DNA of 64,000 nt from the NCBI RefSeq assembly GCF_000737325.1, contig NZ_CP011125.1, forward strand, positions 2,914,001-2,978,000, written 5' to 3'. The stretch comes from Sandaracinus amylolyticus. Its GTDB lineage: Bacteria; Myxococcota_A; Polyangia; Polyangiales; Sandaracinaceae. The position numbers and the translations under genes are program-made. Positions 58,283-64,000 of the stretch are shown piece by piece; the first letter of the stretch is position 1; every line of letters begins with the position of its first letter. The notes beneath the pieces are model-generated. The model did not search any database, was not told where the DNA came from, and saw only the letters and a list, made by a program, of their open reading frames with translations.

Positions 58283-61200
58283 TCACGCCACGGCGTGCGA
58301 CGCGTCGGGCGCGGCCTGGCGCTGCTTCTGGCGCAGCTCGACGCTGACGAGCTTCGAGATGCCGGGCGTCTCCATCGTCACGCCGTACAGCACGTCGGCC
58401 ATCTGCATGGTCTTCTTGCTGTGCGTGATGACGATGAACTGCGAGTGCTTGGTCATCGCGCGGATGGCCTCGCAGTAACGGCCGATGTTCGCCTCGTCGA
58501 GCGGCGCGTCGACCTCGTCGAGGAGACAGAACGGGCTCGGCTTGTACTGGAAGATCGAGAAGATCAGCGAGACCGCGGTCAGCGCCTTCTCACCGCCGCT
58601 CATCAGCTCGATCGAGCCGATCTTCTTGCCCGGCGGCTGCGCGAGGATGTCGATGCCGGTCTCGAGCAGGTCGTCGGCGTTCGTGAGCTTCAGCTCCGCC
58701 TTACCGCCGCCGAAGAGGCGCGGGAAGACCTGCTGGAAGCGCTCGTTGATCGCGTCGAACGCCTCGCGGAAGAGCTTCTTGCTCTCCCGGTTCATCTGCT
58801 TGATCGCCTTGTCGAGCTGATCGAGCGCCTGCTCGAGATCGAGCTTCTGGCCGTTGAGGTACTCGAAGCGCTTGCTCTGCTCCTCGTACTCCTCGATCGC
58901 GGTGAGGTTGATCTCGCCCATGCGCTCGACGAGGCGCAGCAGCTCGTCGATGCGCGTCTTCACCGAGTCGTCGGGCAGGTCGCGGAAGTGGTAGTCGCCG
59001 AGCACGCGCCGCAGGTCGACGCGGTGGCGCTCGTTGACCTGATCGAGCAGGTGCTCGATCGCCATCGCGAGCTCGCGCTCTTCGATCGTGAGCGACGAGA
59101 CGCGGCGCGAGCCCTCGTCGATCTTGCTGCGGATCTCCTTGAGGTCCGCCTCGCGCGTGCCGAGCTCGAGCTTCGCGACGTCGTACTTCTCGCGGGCCGC
59201 GCCGAGCACCTCGTGCGCCTTCATCGCGCGCTCGACCTTGTCGACGAGCTCTTCCTTCGTGACGACGAGCGCGCCCGCCGTCTCGCCCTGCTGCTTCGCG
59301 CCGCGCTCGAGGTCGCCGCGCAGGCGCTTCTCGCGCTCGCCGAGCTCCTGCACCGACTTGTCCAGGCGATCGAGCGCCTGGCGATCACCCTCGGCGCGCT
59401 GGCGCGCCTGCGCCGCGCGGACGCGCACGTCGGTCACGCGCGCGCTCTGCGCCTCGACGAGCGAGCGGCGCTCCTCGTAGATCATCTCGTTCGACTCGAG
59501 CGCGCCCTCGGCGTCGTGCTTCGCCTTGCTCGCCGACTCGATCTCCGCCTGCGCGTCGTTGCCCTCGCCCTGCGCGTCGGCGAGCTGCATCGCGAGGTCG
59601 TCCGCGTCCATCGCGACCTTCTCGACGCGCTGGCGCGTGCGATTCAGCTCGTCCTCGGCGCGGCGGAGATCCTTGTCCGCCTTCACGATCGCGATCTCCG
59701 CGTCGTGCGCCTCGTTGCGCGCGGAGTCGAGCGCGGCCTGGCGCGACGCGATGCCGTTGCGCAGCTCGCCGTGGCGCGCGACCGCCGCGGTCATCTCCGC
59801 GTCGAGCTTGGCGACGATGCCGTGGAGGTCACGGATCTCGCGCTTCACCGCGATCATGTGCGCGCCGACCTGCTCGCCGCGCCCGCCGGTGATCACACCG
59901 CCGGCGCCGAGCACCTCGCCGCGCTCGGTCACGAACGTCGAGGCCTGCACGCCCGCGTCGTAGAGGCGCTTCGCCGACGCGAGGTCGCGCACGACGAGCA
60001 CGCCCTCGAGGAGGTGGCGCACCAGGGCCTCGTCCTGCTGCGTCTCGCGCTCACCGCGCACGAGATCGGCGAGCCACCCGACGATGCCTTCGTCCTGCGG
60101 AAGCACGGCGAGCGGCGCGACCACGCGACGCGGCGTGCGCGGGATCGCGGTCGCGCGGCCACGGTCGCCCTGCTCGAGGAACTCGAGCACGCGAAGGCCC
60201 GCGTCGACGTCGCTCACCACGACGTGCTGGAGGCGCTCGCCGAGCGCGCCCGCGAGCGCCTGGGTGTACGCCTCGGGGCACTCGATGCGATCGGCGACGA
60301 GGCCGAGCACGCCCTTCTGCGCGCGCTCCTCGTCGGTGTTGCCGAAGCGCGTCATCACGCTGCGCACGCCCGCGCCGACGCCCTCGAACTTCTTCGTGAT
60401 CTCCTCGAGCGAGCGCAGGCGCGAGCGCTTCTCGGCGAGCTCGCTGCGCAGCTTGTCGACGGTGCGCTCGCTCTCGGTGATCTGCGCGCGCAGATCCTTG
60501 AGCTCGGTCTCGAGCTGCTCCTTGCGCTCGGCCGTCGTGTTCTTGCCCTCGCGCAGGCCCTCGAGGCGCGTGCGGAGCTCGTCCGCTTCCTGCGCGAGCT
60601 CGACGAGGCGGCCCTCGAGCTCCTCGCGCTCGCTGCGCATCCGATCGAGGCGCGTGCGCGCCTCGTCGCGGCGACGCTCGTAGCCCTTGAGCACCGCCTC
60701 CGCGCGCGCGATGCGCTGCGCCGACTCGCTCACGCGCGAGCGCGCCGAGCTCACGGTCTGCTCCGCTTCCTGCGCCGCGAGCTTGCGCTCGTCGAGGATC
60801 GCGACCTCGCGCTCGAGCTCGTCCTGCTCGGTCCGCTCGATCTCCTCGAGCTCCGCGATGGTCGAGAGGAGGCCATCGCGCTCCTGCGCGAGCACCGCGC
60901 GCCGCGCGCTCAGCGCCTCGAGCTCGCGCTCGGCGAGGCGCTCGCTGTCGCGCAGGCCCTGGAGGCGCTCCTTGTGCTGCTCGACCTTGCCCTCGAGCAT
61001 GCGCACCGAGTTGTCGAGCTCGTACGAGACGCGCTGCGCGCGCTCGACCTCGCTCTCCGCGCGCTGCACCGCGAGCCGCTCGCCCTCGAGCTCGGCCTCG
61101 CGGACGCGCAGCGCGTAGCGATGACCCTCGAGCGCGCCGCTCGCCTGGGTGAGCTCCTCGTCGATCACGCGGCGCGTGACCGTGAGCTCCATCCAGCGGT

Positions 61201-61903
61201 GCGACGCGACGAGCAGCTCGAGGTCGCGGATCTCGGCGCGGTACGCCTTGTAGCGCTCGGCCTTCTGCGCCTGGCGCTTGAGGCTCGCGAGGTTCTTCTC
61301 GATCTCCGCGACGATGTCGCCGATGCGCAGCAGGTTCTGCCGCGTCGCGTCCATCTTGCGCTCGGCGGCCTTCTTCTTCGCCTTGAACTTCGTGATGCCC
61401 GCGGCCTCTTCGATGAGGCCACGACGGTCCTCGGGCTTCGCGCTGACGATGTAGCCGATCTTGCCCTGCTCGATGATCGAGTAGGCCTTCGCGCCGATGC
61501 CGGTGCCGAGGAAGAGCTCGGTCACGTCCATCAGGCGGACCGGCGTCTTGTTGATGAAGTAGTCGCTGTTGCCCTGGCGATCGAGGCGGCGCGTGACCGC
61601 GATCTCGGCGTACGCGCGGTACTCGGGGGAGGCGAGGCCGTCGGTGTTGTCGAAGGTGAGCGTCACCTCGGCGAACGAGTGCGGCCCCCGCGTCTCGCTG
61701 CCGTTGAAGATGACGTCGTCCATCGACTTGCCGCGGAGGTTCTTCGCGGACTGCTCGCCCATCGTCCAACGGATGGCGTCGACGACGTTCGACTTGCCGC
61801 AGCCGTTCGGGCCGACGATGGCGGTGACGTCGTGATCGAAGAGGACGACGGTGCGGTCCACGAACGACTTGAAGCCGCAGATCTCGACTTTCTTGATCTT
61901 CAT
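58283..61903 (-). CDS. smc: Chromosome segregation SMC ATPase
   Basis: A 1206-residue SMC protein, the core of bacterial condensin. The N-terminal head has KKVEICGFKSF and Walker A GPNGCGKSNVVDAI. Long coiled coils flank a hinge at about residues 525-650 (GVLGLVADRIECPEAYTQAL, GDRGRATAIP). The C-terminal head has the signature ELMSGGEKALTAVSL, Walker B FCLLDEVDAPLDEANI and the switch VITHSKKTM. The coils are full length and uninterrupted. ATG 61903 is chosen since the conserved MKIKKVEICGFKSF starts there; an in-frame ATG at 61978 is unlikely. ScpA and ScpB are not in the window. Confidence 0.97.
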   Translation of the reverse strand: MKIKKVEICGFKSFVDRTVVLFDHDVTAIVGPNGCGKSNVVDAIRWTMGEQSAKNLRGKSMDDVIFNGSETRGPHSFAEVTLTFDNTDGLASPEYRAYAEIAVTRRLDRQGNSDYFINKTPVRLMDVTELFLGTGIGAKAYSIIEQGKIGYIVSAKPEDRRGLIEEAAGITKFKAKKKAAERKMDATRQNLLRIGDIVAEIEKNLASLKRQAQKAERYKAYRAEIRDLELLVASHRWMELTVTRRVIDEELTQASGALEGHRYALRVREAELEGERLAVQRAESEVERAQRVSYELDNSVRMLEGKVEQHKERLQGLRDSERLAERELEALSARRAVLAQERDGLLSTIAELEEIERTEQDELEREVAILDERKLAAQEAEQTVSSARSRVSESAQRIARAEAVLKGYERRRDEARTRLDRMRSEREELEGRLVELAQEADELRTRLEGLREGKNTTAERKEQLETELKDLRAQITESERTVDKLRSELAEKRSRLRSLEEITKKFEGVGAGVRSVMTRFGNTDEERAQKGVLGLVADRIECPEAYTQALAGALGERLQHVVVSDVDAGLRVLEFLEQGDRGRATAIPRTPRRVVAPLAVLPQDEGIVGWLADLVRGERETQQDEALVRHLLEGVLVVRDLASAKRLYDAGVQASTFVTERGEVLGAGGVITGGRGEQVGAHMIAVKREIRDLHGIVAKLDAEMTAAVARHGELRNGIASRQAALDSARNEAHDAEIAIVKADKDLRRAEDELNRTRQRVEKVAMDADDLAMQLADAQGEGNDAQAEIESASKAKHDAEGALESNEMIYEERRSLVEAQSARVTDVRVRAAQARQRAEGDRQALDRLDKSVQELGEREKRLRGDLERGAKQQGETAGALVVTKEELVDKVERAMKAHEVLGAAREKYDVAKLELGTREADLKEIRSKIDEGSRRVSSLTIEERELAMAIEHLLDQVNERHRVDLRRVLGDYHFRDLPDDSVKTRIDELLRLVERMGEINLTAIEEYEEQSKRFEYLNGQKLDLEQALDQLDKAIKQMNRESKKLFREAFDAINERFQQVFPRLFGGGKAELKLTNADDLLETGIDILAQPPGKKIGSIELMSGGEKALTAVSLIFSIFQYKPSPFCLLDEVDAPLDEANIGRYCEAIRAMTKHSQFIVITHSKKTMQMADVLYGVTMETPGISKLVSVELRQKQRQAAPDASHAVA

Positions 61904-62014
61904 CGCCGCCCCTACCCCCGGTGTCGAGCGTGATCGCCCGAGGCGGACCCTTGTACGATCGTGGTTCGGCGATCGCAATTATCTTGTGCGATTCCTGGTG
62001 GGGGTCCTTAGGTG

Positions 62015-62035
62015 ACCACCACAACCCGTGGTGGT
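62015..62035. terminator. Hairpin between the lipoprotein gene and smc
   Basis: ACCACCAC and GTGGTGGT pair perfectly around AACCC in the 156-base gap between two leftward genes, 25 bases after the lipoprotein stop. No T-run follows in the direction of transcription. It could end or weaken transcription from the lipoprotein gene before smc. Confidence 0.4.
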
Positions 62036-62059
62036 GGATCCCGGTCGCTACCGCAGCCG

Positions 62060-62647
62060 CTACCGGAGGCGAGTCGCCATGTCGCAGGGGGCGATCTCGA
62101 GGTCCGAGTGCTCGGGGCGGGGGCTCTCGACCCGCTCGAGGTCGAGCGCGCCGAAGCCGGCGTCGGTGAACACGAAGAGGCCGTCGACCCAGAGCGCGAC
62201 GCGGCGGCCCCCCGGGCGCTCGGCGGCGACGAGGACGCGGCGGAAGGTCCATCCGTCGGCGCGCAGGCCGAGCGGGCCGTCGGCGGGCTCGTCACGCGCG
62301 TCCTGGAGGCACACGCCGAGGTAGTGCGAGCCGTCGAGGCCGAGCGGGACGCGCCCGACGTCGGCCCCGAGCCGCATCGCGACGGTCGCGCGGTGGGCGC
62401 CGATGCGCGTCGCGGCGTCGCTCTCGAGGAGCACGCGGAGCTCGTCGTCGCCGAGCATCACGTCCGCGGGGCGACCGGCGGCGAGGGCGGCGAAGAGGCG
62501 CGCGCCGAACGCGTCCATCGCGGCGTGGCGCGCCGCGATCTCGGTCGGCATGACGAGCGGTGTCGTGGGGCGCGCCGGCGCCGCAGCGCCTGGTCCGCTG
62601 CACGCGGCGACGAGGAGGACGAGCGCGAGCGCGGCGCGCGGAGCCAT
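62060..62647 (-). CDS. Lipoprotein of unknown function, 195 aa
   Basis: A 195-residue predicted lipoprotein with signal MAPRAALALVLLVAAC-SG. The mature part begins with a Pro/Ala linker. It continues EIAARHAAMDAFGARLFAALAAGRPADVMLGDDELRVLLESDAATR (partly helical), then a beta-rich half (WTFRRVLVAAERPGGRRVALWVDGLFVFTD) ending HSDLEIAPCDMATRLR. No family is recognised; the shape recalls small myxobacterial outer-membrane lipoproteins. ATG 62647 is used without a strong ribosome site. It is on the same strand as smc and the AgmX/PglI-type gene upstream. Confidence 0.72.
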   Translation of the reverse strand: MAPRAALALVLLVAACSGPGAAAPARPTTPLVMPTEIAARHAAMDAFGARLFAALAAGRPADVMLGDDELRVLLESDAATRIGAHRATVAMRLGADVGRVPLGLDGSHYLGVCLQDARDEPADGPLGLRADGWTFRRVLVAAERPGGRRVALWVDGLFVFTDAGFGALDLERVESPRPEHSDLEIAPCDMATRLR

Positions 62648-62754
62648 GTCGCGCGAACGTAGAGCACGTGGGCGCTCGGGCGCCAAGAACGAAACAGCCC
62701 GCGGCGCCGGAGCGCGCGCGGGCTGTCGTCGCGGATGCACGTCGAACGTACGGC

Positions 62755-64000
62755 TCAGGGCGTCGGACGGATCGACATCGGGTACTGCACCCGGAACTGC
62801 GTCTGGCGGAACGCGGGGAACTGCGCGCCGCGGAGCGCGCCTTCCATGCACTGACCCTGGGGCGTACCGCCGAACGGGCTGCCGCCGATCGCGACGCTCG
62901 CCACGGTCCCGTCGTTGCGGACCATGATCGTCGCGACCGCCATGCCCGCCTGCTCGCCCGCGCACTCGCGGATGCGGGGCATCAGGCCGCCGAGGATGCG
63001 GCGCACGTCGGTCTGGCTCGGCGTCTCCGGGAGATCGCCGCGCGGCGCGGCGGCGGCCGCGGTGGGCGGCGCGCTCGCGGTCGTCGTCGGGACGGTGCGG
63101 GTGCCGCTGCGGTCGGGGCGACCGCCGAGCGCCTGATCGAGCACCGAGTCGAGCGCGGCGCCGCCGCGGGCGCTGGTCGACGCGGTCGCCGTGGCGGTGG
63201 CGGTCGGGGCGGGCTCGGCCGCGGGCGCGGTGCGCTCTTCGCGGGCGGGCGTCGGGGTCGCGGCGGCGACGGGCGCGCTCGCGGTCGTCGTGGCGCTCGC
63301 GGTCGCGGTCGTCGTGGTGGTGCGCTCACGGGTGCGGGCGCCGCGACGATCGTCGGCAGGCTGAGCGGCGGCCGCGGGCTCCGCGGCGGCGACGGCGGGC
63401 GTCGGCTCGGCGGCGGGCGTGGGCTCGGCCGCGGGCGCGGGCTCCGCGGCCGCGACCTCGGCGGGCGTGGGCTCCGCGGCCGCGACCTCGGGCTCGGCGG
63501 CGGGCTCGACGGCCGGCGCGGGCTCGTCGGGCTCCGCGGCGCTCGGCGCGCTGGCGGTCTCGACGATGCTCGTCGTCGTCGACGGCGTCGCGGCCTGCGC
63601 GGTGGGCTGCGCGGTCTGCGAGCTCATGAAGACGTAGAGGCCGACGCACGCTGCGGCGCCGATGCCGAGGCCGATCCACAGCCCGTTGCCGCCGCTCTTC
63701 GCGGGCGCGGGCTCGACCGGCTGCGCGACCTCGGCGACCGGGGCCGCCTCGACGCTCGCCGCCTTCTTCTTCGGCGCGGCGCTCTTCGCGGCCTTCGCCG
63801 GCGCGGGCTCTGCCGCCTTCGTCGCTTCGCTCTTCTTCGCCGGCTCGGCCGCGGCGACGACGGGCTCGTCGGGCGCGGGCGGGGGCGTCGACGCGACGAG
63901 CGCGCGAAGGTCGATCTTCCCGTCGTCGTCCTGCTCGTCGTTCGTCGGCGACGGGGCGAGCGAGGGGCGCACGAGCGCGGCGAGCGCGCTCTCGTCGAAG
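62755..64000 (-). CDS. AgmX/PglI C-terminal-domain protein, TonB-like (5' end outside window)
   Basis: At least 414 residues are visible; the frame is open to the window edge (FDESALAALVRPS upstream of an in-frame GTG), so the start is probably outside. An acidic/Ala-Lys-rich cytoplasmic part (DDDGKIDLRALVAS) leads to one membrane helix (GLWIGLGIGAAACVGLYVFM). A very long Ala/Pro/Thr/Glu linker follows. The C-terminal domain (DVRRILGGLMPRIRECAGEQ, GTVASVAIGGSPFGGTPQG, CMEGALRGAQFPAF) is the AgmX/PglI-type domain found in myxobacterial gliding-motility and TonB-like proteins. It probably spans the periplasm. Two cysteines in the last domain may form a disulfide. Confidence 0.85.
   Translation of the reverse strand, partial: FDESALAALVRPSLAPSPTNDEQDDDGKIDLRALVASTPPPAPDEPVVAAAEPAKKSEATKAAEPAPAKAAKSAAPKKKAASVEAAPVAEVAQPVEPAPAKSGGNGLWIGLGIGAAACVGLYVFMSSQTAQPTAQAATPSTTTSIVETASAPSAAEPDEPAPAVEPAAEPEVAAAEPTPAEVAAAEPAPAAEPTPAAEPTPAVAAAEPAAAAQPADDRRGARTRERTTTTTATASATTTASAPVAAATPTPAREERTAPAAEPAPTATATATASTSARGGAALDSVLDQALGGRPDRSGTRTVPTTTASAPPTAAAAAPRGDLPETPSQTDVRRILGGLMPRIRECAGEQAGMAVATIMVRNDGTVASVAIGGSPFGGTPQGQCMEGALRGAQFPAFRQTQFRVQYPMSIRPTP

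Noticed and set aside
58295-61933. 1212-codon open frame antisense to smc
   Set aside because: High-GC shadow frame: Leu/Arg/Ala/Val/Asp-only composition, no domain, fully covered by a certain gene.

Overview
The window is a GC-rich chromosomal segment (about 70% GC by eye, strong G/C bias at third codon positions). It looks like a deltaproteobacterium of the myxobacterial line (Polyangia; a Sandaracinus-like genome is my best guess). Pointers are a MYXO-CTERM surface protein, an AgmX/PglI C-terminal-domain protein, two Hanks-type Ser/Thr kinases, three sigma-54 enhancer-binding proteins, an FHA-GGDEF protein, many small lipoproteins and cysteine-rich repeat proteins. No tRNA, rRNA, insertion sequence, phage or CRISPR array was seen. 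Two genes are cut by the window ends: polA on the left and the AgmX/PglI-type protein on the right.

Layout. 0-13 kb: polA end, MYXO-CTERM protein, Ser/Thr kinase, a REC/GGDEF-like protein with a sigma-54 activator, YkgJ-like protein, FHA-GGDEF, rsmB, the site-2 protease rseP, and a divergent exported TPR protein with a sigma-E-type promoter. 12.5-13.15 kb is a gene-free stretch with a nested inverted-repeat element and a 42-bp hairpin array. 13-23 kb: CLC transporter, a RegB-like kinase with an NtrC-type regulator, lipoproteins and cysteine-rich proteins. 23-27 kb: a NorR-like sigma-54 activator divergent from ahpC-ahpD, with dps downstream. 27.2-29 kb: inverted-repeat-rich and 22-bp-repeat intergenic DNA around a winged-helix gene. 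29-35 kb: an ECF sigma factor coupled to a large membrane protein joining anti-sigma-like, STN and bactofilin-like parts, then DUF4832 and phosphoesterase lipoproteins and an RNase H. 36-39 kb: a small surface-polysaccharide group. 39-42.8 kb: two TetR regulators with visible operators next to an SDR and an ICMT-like methyltransferase. 42.7-50 kb: ferrochelatase, a small membrane protein with an operator-rich promoter, Ser/Thr kinase, diheme cytochrome, purQ-purL and a VOC protein. 50-58 kb: CPA2 antiporter, aldehyde dehydrogenase, diheme propeller protein, a barrel-like protein, a second 42-bp palindrome array, and a Cfr-like radical SAM methyltransferase. 58-64 kb: smc, a lipoprotein and the AgmX/PglI-type protein.

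The most interesting unit is the 23-26.5 kb stress locus. The activator keeps the NorR iron-site residue pattern, three 16-bp inverted repeats lie between the divergent genes, and a well-spaced sigma-54 promoter precedes an AhpC of the mycobacterial AhpC/AhpD kind. Together these predict nitric-oxide control of a peroxynitrite/peroxide defence operon. Next in interest are the Cfr-like methyltransferase, the two hairpin arrays with the same 42-bp period, the sigma/anti-sigma-STN-bactofilin protein, and the TetR promoters with operators inside their spacers. Functional statements come from motifs read by eye and remembered family sequences; no database search was run.
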